The position numbers were made by a program, and so were the translations under genes. Positions 1-10,983 of a stretch of DNA of 64,000 bases are shown piece by piece. Origin of the DNA: Onchidella celtica (taxonomy: Eukaryota > Mollusca > Gastropoda > Systellommatophora > Onchidiidae). The notes under the pieces were generated by a model. It saw only the letters and a program-made list of their open reading frames with translations, was not told the origin of the DNA and did no database searches. The DNA is taken from assembly GCA_963931925.1 (NCBI GenBank), contig OZ007570.1, positions 32,727,295 through 32,791,294 on the forward strand. The letters run 5' to 3'. The number at the start of each line of letters is the position of its first letter. Position 1 is the first letter of the stretch.

Positions 1-604
1 GATGATGCACGTCCAGAGGCATAATTGCAACAGTAATCAGAAGGCTGATTAGAATGATGACTGTATCTTTCTTCGTAGGCAGGCCATTGTGGTCTCTCAG
101 GAGCTCGGGATCTCTGAATGTCTTGTATGAGACTCAAAACACCGGCTTGAAATCGTATTGTTTCAGGATCTTCAAATTTTTGGAGAGTGGGCAATATCCC
201 TTTAAAGAAACTCATGTGTCTGTCATCTGGTTCTTGAAGCTTTTCTAAAATAGATTTTTCAATATCTGTTATACTTGACTTTTGCCTCTTCCATTTGCGG
301 GAGCTTGCTTCATTTACTGGGCGGTGAAATGTCTCTTCCTCTGTAACACTTGTGTTGGCTGTGCACTCTTCTAGCTCCACACTTTCATTCTCTTGCAAGG
401 GGGTTTCTCTTCCTTCGCCAAGAACTGTACTGCAGACGGTTTCTTTTCTATTTGTGTTTTTTCGCAAAAACGATAACTGATCGGCGAATATGTATTTCCT
501 AGTAGATTTAGCTTTGGAGCCAGTTGTTTTTTCCTCAGCAAGTTTTTTGAGATACTTGGTTTAATGGTCTCGGATATTTGTCCATTTCACCGAGAGTAAT
601 TTAC
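1..604 (-). pseudogene. MADF/BESS accessory protein of a Harbinger transposon (3' exon, partial)
   Basis: Read on the minus strand, an exon opens at 604 right after a pyrimidine-rich tract ending CAG (607-605) and stays in one frame to the window edge except for a single TAA at 563-561. The N-terminal part (about 600-430) reads WTNIRDH...KYLKKLAEEK...TRKYIFADQLSFL, a MADF/Myb-SANT-type DNA-binding domain. An acidic, polar linker follows. At about 225-110 comes a BESS-like helical motif (DRHMSFFKGILPTL...VLSLIQDIQ). Harbinger elements commonly carry such a second gene, whose product helps bring the transposase to DNA and into the nucleus. It lies head to head with the transposase exon at 739-1621, so the two probably belong to one element and share an upstream control region. 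The 5' exon was not identified and the 3' end is outside the window. The single stop argues for a recently decayed copy. Confidence 0.65.
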
Positions 605-671
605 CTGAAAAACAAAACAAATTGAGAAGACATTAGATCGATCTAGCGGCAATAACAATGGTGATGGTGCG

Positions 672-702
672 GAAGATGATGATGATGATGATGATGATGA
701 CT
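672..702. repeat. (GAT)n microsatellite
   Basis: About ten GAT triplets between the two divergent Harbinger genes, in the presumed shared intron/promoter region. Confidence 0.85.
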
Positions 703-738
703 GTTATATGTAATAATATTCCTTTCTCAATCATTTAG

Positions 739-1621
739 GTACCTGGCAAGCGGCAGTACTTTTACAGATCTACATTATACATACCGAATGGGTGTGTCAA
801 CCATTTCTGAGATCGTCCACGAAGTTTGTGAAGCCATATGGCTCCTTATGTGTCAGGAATGTTTGCCCCCTTTAACCCAAGAAAAATCGAAATCCATTGC
901 CCTCGGATTTGAGACGAAGACACAGTTTCCTCACTGCATCGGTGCCGTTGACGGTAAACATATTCGAATCATTAAACCACAAGACAGTGGATCTTTGTTT
1001 AGGAACTATAAGGATTTTTTCTTGGTAGTGGTATTAGCTGTAGCTGACAGTCAATATCGCTTCACATTTGTTGATATAGTTTCTTATGGGAAGGACTGTG
1101 ATTCAACTTTGTTCAAGGAAACATCACTTTGGAAAGACATACTTAGTAATGATTTGCAGCTGCCAAATCCGACCCCTTTACAAGGAATGGAAGAAGGCAG
1201 AATTCCTTATGTCTTTGTTGGCGATGAAGGTTTTGCAATACATGAGAACCTTATGCGACCCTATTCTGGGAAAATATTGGATCAGCGCAAACGCATATTC
1301 AACTATCGGCTTAGCAGGGCAAGGAGATACGTCGAATGTGCATTCGGCATTTTGTCTAATAAATGGAGAATATTCCATAGACCTCTCAACGTCTCGCTGG
1401 AACTAGCTATGAAAATAATACAAGCCTGTTGTGTTCTTCATAATTTTGTTAGAGAACGGGATGGTTATAATTTCGAAGACACACTCACGATGGTTGGCCT
1501 GGATGACATTCGAGACATGCAGAATGAACGAGGAAACAAACCAGGAAATGATATTCGAAAAGCTTTCAGTGATTTTTTCGTGACTGACATATGGTCACTT
1601 TCTTGGCAATGGAGTGTATAA
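739..1621 (+). CDS. PIF/Harbinger DDE transposase, main exon
   Basis: The exon begins at 739 after a polypyrimidine-AG acceptor (TTTAG ending at 738) and runs open to the stop at 1621; the first bases (RYLASGSTF...) match the usual Harbinger block just upstream of the helix-turn-helix, so the true start is in an upstream exon and the ATG at 788 is internal. Counting from that ATG, the DDE_Tnp_4 catalytic residues are all present: D55 in GAVDGKHIR, D146 in FVGDEGFA, and E183 in RRYVECAFGILSNKWR. The protein would cut and paste its element at 3-bp target sites in the nucleus. No stop or frameshift is visible in the 294 codons, which is unusual among the DNA transposons here. Partner gene: the divergent MADF/BESS protein at 1-604. 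An alternative is a domesticated HARBI1-like host gene, but the paired arrangement favours a transposon. Confidence 0.85.
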
Positions 1622-1996
1622 AATTGCTTCTTATTCCATCGTCTGAAATAGTATCTTCTTTCATTTTTGGCTCATTAAACTTATCAGTGTAAACTTAATG
1701 ATTTGATGATTTTCAAAACATTACTTTTGCTTTACTCTGCGTTGAGAGAGACAGTGAGAAGGTCATCAAATATTGCTTTCTCCTCAACAATGATGGCATC
1801 CATCCTGCCTTTGTTTTTTGTTGATTTTAAACTTCCGGTTGTGTTTTAAAGTTTGAAGGCATGAGTTTCTGTGCCGTCTGCTTTATGCACGGTACGGGCC
1901 ATGCGGGTGTTTACTGTGCCAGTTGTGAATTTGTTTTCTTCCTAGATGTACATAATCTGTGTACTGAGTGTGCGTGTTGCTTGCAACCCGTTCTTT
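1622..1996. other. Non-coding stretch
   Basis: Downstream of the transposase stop; AT-rich, no convincing gene or repeat seen. Probably 3' untranslated and internal DNA of the Harbinger element. Confidence 0.5.
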
Positions 1997-2678
1997 GAAC
2001 GGGCCCTTAGGGGGACGACACATAGAAAACATCTCCAAGCCGTACTTTTAACAGCCGCTCTTTCAGCCGCTTCAGCTTTGGAAAGTGCCTGCTTGACCCC
2101 ACATAGAGAACGCTGTTATACTAGGCCGCAGTTGGCTCTGAAAGCTACTAGAGATTAGTGTTTATGAAAATGGATTCGTCATCTGACGAAGAGTTCTTTC
2201 TAATGGACAGTCTGTTTCCTAAATTAATCAGCCCAAAAACTAGATGTGGAGTCCACAACATCAACAAAGAGCGGGCATCTCTTGGTGAATACCATCATTT
2301 GTTCAGACAACTAAAGTCCTACCTTGATAGGTTTTATGCCTACATGCGGATGACCATGGAAACATTTGGGTACATCCTTATCAAGATTGAGTACCGCTTG
2401 ATGAAGACTTGGTGCAACTGTGTCCATGTTTGAATCACTTGCAACATCAAACTTGTGAAAACTAGTCACAGATAGCTTTGGACGGCCTTGGAAAGTATGT
2501 GGTTTCAATTATGCGAAAAACGTCAGCGCCGCTCCGCGCTGACACGTGCTCAATGACAACTTTATCTATGTGGGGCGCAAAGGTTTTCATTAGGGGATTC
2601 TTTTAATTTCACAGCCCTGGACAGTGCGCTTGCGCGGGCGTAAGCGAACGGCTTTCTCTATGTGGTCCTCTTTACACC
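1997..2678 (+). mobile_element. Short Harbinger/ISL2EU-like element with palindromic ends
   Basis: The left end GGGCCCTTAGGGGGACGACA is followed by a CACATAGA(G)AA motif at about 2020 and again at about 2098-2111. The right end carries the same motif in inverse orientation (TTCTCTATGTGGTCC near 2652-2668 and TTTATCTATGTGGGGC near 2560-2577). Paired inverted subterminal motifs and a GGGCCC-type terminus are typical of Harbinger/ISL2EU termini. Inside lies a transposase N-terminal fragment (2158-2433). About 0.7 kb, so a deletion derivative. Target duplication not resolved. Confidence 0.5.
2158..2433 (+). pseudogene. Harbinger transposase N-terminal fragment
   Basis: The reading frame gives DSSSDEEFFL, then GVHNINKERASLGEYHHLF, then DRFYAYMRMTMETFGYILIKI. 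This is the characteristic N-terminal region of PIF/Harbinger transposases (acidic leader, V-x-x-I-N-x-x-R, then F-x-Y-x-R-M-x-x-x-x-F). The DDE catalytic part is missing, and the frame ends about 30 residues after the R-M block where an intron or a deletion may lie. It belongs to the 0.7-kb element around it and differs from the transposase at 739-1621, which keeps only the later part. Confidence 0.65.
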
Positions 2679-2889
2679 AGTATTATCATAAAAAAGCATC
2701 CACTACTCACCATATTTGTTCCTGGAGTCCTCGCTTAAAGATTCGAACTCAGGATTTAGTTTCACACAGATCTCTCTCCATGCAGCAGTTGTTTCAGTTC
2801 TGGATTTGTAAATTTCAAGACTTTTGTCCCAAAGAACAGGTCTATCATGTGCTAAAGTTATCAAGAGTTCAGTGTCCTCCATGATAGGA

Positions 2890-3190
2890 AAAGTGCTGAA
2901 ATCACGTGTTTAGGTCGGAAGTGCGTGTGCCGGAATTCCGACGGCGACGGCGGGAAGTCGACAAGTATGAAGACACTCATAGACTCCAATGTATATTTCA
3001 ACGCCGTATACGGCACAGCGTCGTGTCGGAATGAAATATGCGCCGTCCTAACCACGGCGGTAGTACACCGCGAGATGTCGTGGCCGATGTGTATGTACGT
3101 GTCCATAGACTGTAGTGGTTATTTAAATGCACGGCGCCGTGCCGTCCACGGCGGGTGGCGAAAAGTCGATGTGTGTGTAAGGGCTCTTAC
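2890..3190 (-). mobile_element. Harbinger right terminus with subterminal repeats
   Basis: The minus strand from 3190 reads GAGCCCTTACACACACATCG, then several GC-rich CGCCGT/ACGGC blocks alternating with two AGTCTATGRR motifs (about 3103-3112 and 2978-2987). GRGCCC ends, CGCCG subterminal motifs and repeated TCTATG blocks are typical of Harbinger termini. It could be the right end of the element whose transposase is at 739-1621, with the 1997-2678 element nested in it. Confidence 0.45.
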
Positions 3191-3271
3191 ATGAAAACTG
3201 GTTGTTTTTGTTTAGGGTCCATTTGGACGAATGAATCAGGCAAAAGTAGGATGATTGGGTCTGTATTTGTA

Positions 3272-4340
3272 CTAATGTTCAGCGAGATGATGCTCAGTCT
3301 CTAATGCTGAAATTTGCGATATTTGGTCTGGGTCTGCCTCAATCGCCTTGATGTCTGAGTAATGGGTAGTATTGTCTTTCTGGGAGCGTTTTTGTTTGTC
3401 GGCACGCCAGCATTCTAAGCATTGTTTGTAAGGCTGTTTATTAATGCCACCACGTGGCCTTTCTCTGTAGCGCAGGTAGGGCTTCCTGCAATCAGGACAC
3501 GGAACCGTCTTGGAGTAGTCTGGCTTAGACTGCTTGTCACGCTTGTATGTGGACATTGCCGATACTCATGACATTGGTGTGGCGTTCCGGGCCATTTCTC
3601 GGCCTTCGATGATCGCGATGACATCATTTGTATTTTTGTCCTGGATGCCTGGCATGCTCAAGGCTTCCCTTCGAATGTCTAAGTCGCAGATTCCGGCAAG
3701 TAGTACGTCGCGAATGACTTCTTCAGTGTAGTCAGCTGACGCTTGCTGCCCACAATGACACTTTGTAGAGGTGGTGAAACCACAGGTCTCTGTCTTTCCC
3801 CTTACTCTTGCAGCGAAGGTTCTTATGGGTTCGTCGTTAGATTGGCACATCTGGGTAAGTTCCGCTCTGCTGACACCCCGCGCAACGGGTATCACCGCTA
3901 ATGAGCGCATGACTGTGAGTACGTCAGTTGTTGATTTTGCCGTTACTGTTGGGTCTGATTTGAGGAGTAGGTCCCCTAGGGCCTCGCTGGCGCATTCTGA
4001 ATGTCTCCCATCGCCTGACGAAGGCGTTCCATGTTTCTTCGTCGACGCCGATGTCAATGATAGATCTCCTGAGTTTGGGGCCCTTTGGTGCGGTGATTGG
4101 AGGGCGGGAGTGCTCAAGAGCATGAATGTTCAGGAGGGTTACGAAAACTTCCGCTGGTAAGTCTTCGGTCTTATAGGTGCAGCTAGGCGCTGGGCACGAT
4201 ACGATAACCATGGTTGCTCTCACTGGTTGTCCTCAAGTTGTCTTTTACATGAAGAAAGACTTATCATGTTCATAAGACGTTTATTGAGCTCTGAGCATCA
4301 ACAGCCTCTCATAAGCCCAACCCTGGGTCCTCGTCCCGGG
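3272..4340 (-). mobile_element. Ty3-like LTR retrotransposon gag fragment (fossil)
   Basis: Minus-strand gag-type sequence. The N-terminal part near 4220-3930 has CPAPSCTYKTEDLPAEVFVT and GVDEETWNAFVRRWETFR. The middle has a capsid-like block (RTFAARVRGKTETCGF, RDVLLAGICDLDIRREAL). Toward the 3' side there is a Cys-rich segment (CPDCRKPY...CLECW). Upstream an AATAAA on the minus strand (about 4285-4280) suggests the edge of an LTR. Only gag remains and it has a few breaks. The whole piece is absent from the matching place in copy B (54270). Confidence 0.6.
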
Positions 4341-4528
4341 AGGTGGAAACAGGACAAAGTAGGGGATTGCTGGGTTCGGGCGAAGTACGGTGTGACCTTG
4401 TGTCACTTAGGCGCTACGCTAGCCGTGGAGGCCATCCCGGATCACCCCGAAACGTCGCTGGCTAACAGGGCTCTGGTGAAATCCTGGCAGCAGGGGATGG
4501 ATGAGGACGGAAGGCGACCGAAGGATCT

Positions 4529-4831
4529 TTGGGCACGGCTTTTGTCTCTCGTGGTTGCGGGCAGAGGATTCCGTTTTTGGAACAATGGCCGGGACCAATG
4601 CACAGTATGTGCACTGCGCTTTCAGAAAGCAATGGCAGACCACTGGAAGAATTTCTTGCCAAAAACTACAATGAAATGTCACACAAAAGGAAAGAAAGTT
4701 ATAGTTCTGTGTCCTCTGAGTCCCCCAGGGAGGGTCGGGACTCAAAAACGACTGGGGAGGGAGAATCCACAACTGCAGAAGGCACCCGTGATGACGATAC
4801 TGGCGTATCTGACGGTGAGTGCAAGAAATAG
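4529..4831 (+). CDS. Possible LINE ORF1, small basic/acidic protein
   Basis: 100 codons open from ATG 4529 to the stop at 4831, directly upstream of the endonuclease. The C-terminal half is Ser/Glu/Asp-rich (SYSSVSSESPREGRDSKT...). No zinc knuckle or RRM-like motif is seen, so the ORF1 role rests only on position. An alternative is untranslated 5' leader. Confidence 0.3.
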   Translation: MGTAFVSRGCGQRIPFLEQWPGPMHSMCTALSESNGRPLEEFLAKNYNEMSHKRKESYSSVSSESPREGRDSKTTGEGESTTAEGTRDDDTGVSDGECKK

Positions 4832-4879
4832 AGGTGTAGATACTCCTATTCAAAGAAAAGAAAAAGCAAAAGTGTCATC

Positions 4880-7744
4880 AACATCGGCACCTGGAATGTT
4901 AGGACCATGAAACAAATGGGAAAACTTACACTCCTGTTAGAGGAGCTGAAGGAACTCAGCATGAACATCACTGGACTGAGTGAAGTACGATGGGACAAAC
5001 AGGGCCTATTCAGGACAGAAGATCACACCATCGTATACAGCGGAAACAAACGCGGCATGAATGGTGTTGCAATTATACTGGACAGACGCTTACGAGACAA
5101 CATTAGCAGCCATGACGCTATAAGTGATAGAATGAATTGTCACTGTGAAACTTGACACCCAACCCGTGCCCCTGAACATCATACAAGTATACGCCCCCAC
5201 ATCTGCGAGCACAGAAGAAGAAATAGAGCTGTTCTATAATGACCTACAATCAGTAACAGACAAAATCCCAAGCAGAGAAATATGCATAATCATGGGAGAT
5301 TTCAATGCCAAAGTGGGAGAGGGTGAGGATCTGGAATGTGGGATAGGACCCTATGGATTAGGAGAACGAAACGACCGAGGAGACATGTTAGCATCTTTCT
5401 GCCATGCAAATGAAATGATCATCACGAACACTCTCTTTAAACACCCGATGCGAAGAAGATACACATGGATAAACCCTGGAGGCAATCTCCGAAACCAGAT
5501 TGATTACATCCTGATTGACAAAAACTGGAAAACAACTGTGCTCAACTCAAAGACAAGGCCAGGGGCAGACTGTGACACTGACCACATTTTAGTGACAGCA
5601 AAGCTGAGATTGAAAGCCTATAGGAAGAGCAAGCCAAAACCCACCACCAGATTTGACACGGACAAACTGAAAGACCCTGAAATCAGCAATGCTTTTCAGA
5701 TCGAAACAGAAAACCGTTTCTCAGCATTACTCAAGGAGTGGTCAGCTGAAGAAAGACACCCAGATACACTGTGGAAAGACATGAAAAGAATTTGGAGTGA
5801 AACAGCTGAATCGAAACTCGGGAAAAGAACGAGGAAAACTCGCAAACCATACATCAGTGAAGAAGTGATAGAGCTTGCAAAAAGAAAGAGCCAAGCCAGA
5901 AAACTTAGTAAACAAGATGAATATCATGCACTGAAGAAGGAAATCCAAACAAAGATCAGAAGAGACAAGAATGCATGGTTAGAAAGAGAGTGTGCAAACA
6001 TAACAGAATGTAACACACAAAGAAAGTCAAAAGAAATGTTTGAACAAATAAGAAAAGTAAAAAAGAGGGATTTCCAACCACAGAACTTGAGTCTGAACAA
6101 CAAAGAAGGCACAACACTGACAAACACAAAAGATGTGCTCTCAAGATGGCACGAATACGGCAAGATGCCGTTTGCGGACAACATCAGACCAGACCCGAGG
6201 GACCTCCAACAACCAGACTCACAGCAGATAGATAAAGAACCAGAACCTCTCTTGGAGGAAGTACAGGCTGCAATAAAACAAATAAAGAATGGAAAATCCC
6301 CTGGATTAGACAACATACCAGGTGAACTCCTGAAACATACCAGCGAATCAGGAATAAAAGCACTCCACCAAATGATCTGCAAAATTTGGCTGACAAATGA
6401 ATGGCCAACAGACTGGAAGCTACAAGAATTCGTCATGCTATACAAAAGCGGCAATGTCAAAGATTGTGGAAATTATAGAACCATCGCCCTCATCAGTCAC
6501 ACCAGCAATATCCTGCTCATCATCATACTCAACAGAATGAAATCAAAGGTAGAAGAGGAACTATCAGAATGTCAAGCTGGTTACAGGACCAACAGAGGAA
6601 CCGCTGACATGCTCTTCATACTACAAATAATGATTGAACAGATAAGAAGCAATGGAAACGAAGCCTTCATCACGTTCATAGACTGCAGCAAAGCGTTCGA
6701 CAGCGTTAGGCACCATCACCTGTTCGATATAATGATTAAGATGGGATTCCCGAAACACCTTGTGACCCTCATCGCTGCACTATACCATGAACAAAAGGCA
6801 ACGATTAGATGGAACAATGAGAACTGTCCATATTTCAACATCGAGAAAGGAGTCAGACAGGGTTGCATACTTTCACCTCATCTTTTCAATATTTATACTG
6901 AGCAGATCATGAGAAACGCAGACCTAGAAGATATGGGAATAAAGATCGGAGGCCGAAACATCACAAACCTTCGCTACGCTGATGACACAGCTCTTATGTC
7001 AGATAACATCACCAGCATGAAAAGAGTGTTGCACAGAGTGGATGAAGCGGGCAAGACAGCAGGCCTACACCTAAATGCTAAGAAAACGAAAGTCATGCAT
7101 ACTGGAACAGGGCACCATGAACACCAGGAGATACTAGTAAACAAAACAGCACTAGAAAAAGTGACTGATTTCAAATACCTAGGATCACATAAATCGCAAG
7201 ATGGAAGCTGCTCAAAGGACATAAAAACAAGGATAGGAATGGCAAAACACAAAATGGTTCAACTAAACAACATTTGGAAGGATAGAGGCACACCAACGGA
7301 CCTCAAAGTGAACATACTTAAGTGCTTGATCTGGCCAGTCCTACCATATGGTTGTGAAGCCTGGACACTCAAAAAGGCAGACATAACAAGATTGGAGGCA
7401 GCTGAAATGTGGCTTTACAGAAGGCTACTCAGAATAAGTTGGACAGAAAGGAGAACAAATACAAGCATCTTAGAACAGCTTGGCACCACCAGAAGAATAA
7501 CACCTGAAATAAACAAATGAAGACTTGCATACATCGGCCACGCGGCCCGAAACAAAAGCACGGCCCTTATGATATCAATCCTTCAAGGAAAGACAGAAAC
7601 AAAGAGAAAACAAGGAAGACCACCCATTACATATCACGATAACATCAAGAAAGTCAGCCAGCTGGAAATAAGTGAACTAACTAGGAAAGCTAAGGACAGG
7701 ATTGGGTGGAGGAAATTTTGTCGTGACATCCACTGTAGCAGCTA
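4880..7744 (+). pseudogene. LINE endonuclease-reverse transcriptase (RTE-like)
   Basis: An APE-type endonuclease (about 4880-5620) starts with IGTWNVRTM and GLSEVRWDKQG, continues with VYAPTS, GDFNAKVG and ends with DTDHILVTAKL. Reverse transcriptase follows: GKSPGLDNIPGELL (about 6290), LYKSGNVKDCGNYRTIAL, FIDCSKAFDSV, KGVRQGCILSPHLFNIY, and the catalytic YADDTAL (about 6975-6995). A C-terminal block (KYLGS, YGCEAWTLKK, RLAYIGHAARNK, GRPPITYHDNI) ends at the TAA of 7744. Two visible breaks: a one-base shift near 5133 separates the endonuclease N-terminus from the rest, and an in-frame TGA at 7518-7520 falls before the last 75 codons. Otherwise 791 codons are open, so it is young. It lacks the RNase H domain seen in the other LINE family here. 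It copies LINE RNA at nicked chromosomal DNA. The family call rests on the GTWNVRTM and GHAARNK style; a related APE clade is possible. Confidence 0.85.
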
Positions 7745-8639
7745 ACATCGATGACGATGAAGCCGACAGGTGACAGGTGAGCATCAACACATGGTGTAAA
7801 AGACAAGATGGACATCTGACAATGAAAAGAAATATAAAACACTGTTGCATAAGAATATACTAATTAAACGCATAAACATACAGACAACTACGTACGTACA
7901 CATATAACCCTACACAAAGGTGTATCTTACCTTTTCCTCCTCGCCTTTCTGACTATACCTACCGATTGGTATCCATGATGTTCCTGTCTATGACGATCAA
8001 AACCCGAGCGTTCACTAAAAGAACTGACCGGTACGCACGCCGTGTGCAAAAATTACAAATGTGCGCAAACTTCAGTGATGGGGCAAAATGCGACATTGAT
8101 TTATTGCAGCAGCTTCAAGAAGACCGAAATGCGTCCGTAGAAACGGCCGAAAACTCTGAACAAATTCGTAATAATAATGATCATTGTCCAATGACATTTT
8201 TGTCAAGAGCTACCCCAGTTACTCTAGCTAGCCGTTCATGAAATAAATTGTAGATGTATATATATATATCATGTCCCCTTTTCTATCCACGGCTTTTATT
8301 TCAGGAATTTCGATCAAGGGATTATTATCGATGGAGTTTTAACTATTTTTGTCGAGACTCCAGATTTAGATTTGGATATTCAGTCAAATGGATTAATCCA
8401 GTTTTCGGGATGCAGGCGGGAGACCCGTTCTTGACCCGCTTCTGACTTCTCTTAGAAATCTTTAATAGAGGCCCCTTCTGTAATGATGCAGTTTATCCCA
8501 CCGCACCTCTATGCATGAAAAAAACAAACAACAATAACTGAACTTTCACGCGGCACCCGTTTTTCTTGAATGACTTAAAATTTGGATCATTATCTGGATA
8601 TTGTCCTGGGATGTTTTGAAGCGGATCATCCCAAAACCC

Positions 8640-8995
8640 GGATTGCTCAAAGAATGTTGCCGGGTTACCGTTTGCTTTTCGGTCTAGCAGACATCCAGAA
8701 TTTCAAAACTTCCCCAGATGTAACACCCCCCGTTTGCCTTCGGATTCGGTCCTTGTCGCACGGGCTGAAATCCGACCATATGAATGGGAAAAAAAGTCTC
8801 AGTTCCTACCATCCCATCGTGGCTTACATACAACACAAAAATTATACTAGATGTCGCAAATTGTCCAAAAGACAACACCATGCCAGAAACCTACAAACGA
8901 ATACTCAATGAATGAACATCCTGATCACAAACATTTATACACAGACGGTTCCATAGACCACGAGTCGGTGGGTGCCACCATATTTTAGAAGCCGA
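8640..8995 (+). pseudogene. RNase H-bearing LINE remnant in copy A
   Basis: Reads MLPGYRLLFGLADIQNFKTS, then CLRIRSL, and (with indels) the tail LYTDGSIDHESVGATIF near 8935-8985, the start of a LINE RNase H domain (Asp-Gly-Ser). The copy B counterpart at 54979-55311 keeps more of it (SWLTHKPKLILD, LYIDGSIDHESVGATIF). It looks like the reverse transcriptase C-terminus and RNase H start of an I/Nimb/jockey-like LINE. Heavily decayed; no start, no complete domain. Confidence 0.5.
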
Positions 8996-9412
8996 ACAGC
9001 AAATCTAAACACCCCAGTTTTAATCCCAGATCTTTTGAAAAACTATCATTTAAATAGAATTATGTAGTTAACTGCAGCAACAAATGTATGAAAGGATGTA
9101 TATAAGCTATTAAGATTTCGTTACGCCCTTGTACATGAGGGAGAGAATGTGACATAACTGACTGAGCCCTGTCTTCGGCTGTGGATGAACTTTTGAAGGC
9201 CATACTAAGCTGAACGGACAGTATAGACACACGAAAACTCTGAAGCGGTTATCAGTTTGTTTGTGCTGAGAACTTCGTCTCAGGTACTTATCAGTTTTAA
9301 TTGTGAATCTTATGATGTAATTAAGTTTGTCATTTTCGTTACACCCAATTTCAACTACATTTGAAGAGCATTGTTCCAAAACTGGGTATGTCAAATTTTG
9401 AATGAGTTATGG

Positions 9413-9578
9413 CCCCTTTCAGATAGGCATTCAAAATTAGTGTAAAAAACGGTGTAAGTGTTGAGTTAAAATGTAAGTGAATTAAAGTAAGTGTTCGGAT
9501 AAAGACGTCACATAGCCAGTTTTAACTGAACAGTTACACCGCTTTTTATACTAATTTTTAATCTCTGTCTGAAAGGGG
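9413..9578. mobile_element. Small MITE (copy A)
   Basis: 166-bp near-palindrome. The left end CCCCTTTCAGATAGGCATTC and the inverted right end CCCCTTTCAGACAGAGATTA continue as imperfect inverted repeats for about 55 bases (both arms reach RGCGGTGTAA.TGTT.AGTTAAAA-like text). No coding capacity. The same MITE sits at the same place in copy B, so it was present before the duplication. Confidence 0.65.
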
Positions 9579-10200
9579 ACCTAACGTTCATGCAAAATTT
9601 GACTTACCCAGTGTTGGAAAAACAATCTTTATCTATAAGTACATGTATCCAGGTGCGTTTCCACTGAATTTCAATATGTGTAAGGTACATGTTATTCACA
9701 ATTTTTTTGGTTAGTACAGTGTAGGAAAAGAATTCTGTATGTCTCAACCACCTCGAACACTAACAAGTCTTTACAGCTTTTCTTTAAGTTTTCTGACAGT
9801 AATTGATAGGCATAAGACTGACTAGAATTAGGGTTTGGGATATATAGATACAGTTTGAGATATATGTTAACGGTAAGTGTGGTCTCGTCAGAGTCAAATA
9901 CGAGTACATACATAGATATAGATAAAGATCAGTAAAAAAAAATCTACAAATTTTATGTTTTAGGACAACTTGTCCTTCCAGACAAAAACAGGTACCCCAC
10001 CCACTCTTTTTTTATGTTGTTTAAACACCAATTTACCAATTACACATGAACTTGTGCCTGTTGAAGTAAAGAGCAAAGCACACTGGTTTTTAAAATGAAT
10101 TAGAGCTACACACAGTTCAGCTTAGTGCTGACAGTACTGTGGTAAGGAGAATACAGGCCATCACCAGGTACATGGTCGTATTTTAATATAATGTTAATGA

Positions 10201-10270
10201 TCTAGACAATCTAGACAATCTAGACAATCTAGACAAACTAGACAATCTAGACAATCTAGACAATCTAGAC
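10201..10270. repeat. 9-bp tandem array (TCTAGACAA)
   Basis: Nearly eight copies of TCTAGACAA, one with an A for T change. Copy B at the matching place (about 62370-62385) has only one diverged unit (GGGCAATTAGATATC), so the array grew after the duplication. Each unit contains a TCTAGA palindrome. Confidence 0.9.
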
Positions 10271-10983
10271 ATCAAACACAATATATTGTTTTTATTTATT
10301 TAAAAAAAAAAAAAACAGTTTCCTAAATATAATAATATCTTAGTTTTTAGCACGACCCCAACCAATAGGAAATTGGTTCAGCAATTATTTACTGTGCATA
10401 CTTCTCAAATGTTTTTTTTTTTTTTTAATTCAGTGTCGTAATCTATTTCACGCCTGAATTTGTGTACTGTTTTCTTATAATGATGTTGTGACCAGCTGTA
10501 TCGTCAATAAAATGGCAAATAGCCTAAGTAATGTCAGACTTAGACTCTTAACAGTGCCCTATGATGAAAATATTGTTTCAAAAAGGACTATATGGATCTA
10601 TGAGTAAGTTTTCAAGGCTTTATCCTCAGCCTTTAGAGGTCTCGACGCATCATATAATCAAATAAGCAGTGGATTAGCCCAAAATGTAGACGAGCCAGCT
10701 GAATATGTATTCTGAATTATCACCAAAGCAAAAATGAGTTTAAAGGTTAAAAGATTACAAGAATTAAAGATCTGTATGAAAAGAGAACTCGTTCTTCACA
10801 AAGATAAGACAAGAACACGGATATTTATGTTCTCTCTTTCCCAAGTTTTCCCTTCATAATATGCTATGTTTGTTGACGAGGTTTTGACATTTTCATGTGA
10901 TAAATACAGTAACAAGCATGAGCTGGTGTCTTTAGATTTGAATGACCCTCAGTGATGCGAAGGATACAGTTATTTGGAACCAC

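Larger units (their letters stand above)
4341..7912 (+). mobile_element. RTE-like APE LINE, nearly complete
   Basis: Contains a 5' region with a small ORF, a long endonuclease-reverse transcriptase ORF (to 7744) and about 170 bp of 3' untranslated DNA. The empty counterpart in copy B shows that homology resumes at about 7913 (CAAAGGTGTATCTTACC against CAAAGTTATATCTTACC), which marks the 3' edge. The 5' edge abuts the gag fragment. No long poly(A) tail is visible. Confidence 0.7.

Noticed and set aside
1946-2158. 70-codon plus-strand open frame before the Harbinger fragment
   Set aside because: Runs through the terminal repeats of the short Harbinger element; no domain and no conserved text.
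3566-4160. Two overlapping frames on opposite strands in the gag fragment
   Set aside because: Only the minus strand has gag-like motifs; the plus frame is its shadow.
5924-6460. 178-codon open frame on the minus strand
   Set aside because: Shadow of the LINE reverse transcriptase on the other strand; composition is a mirror of that gene and no domain is seen.
10201-10270. CRISPR-like regular repeat
   Set aside because: Units of 9 bp with no spacers in a eukaryotic setting; a simple tandem array.
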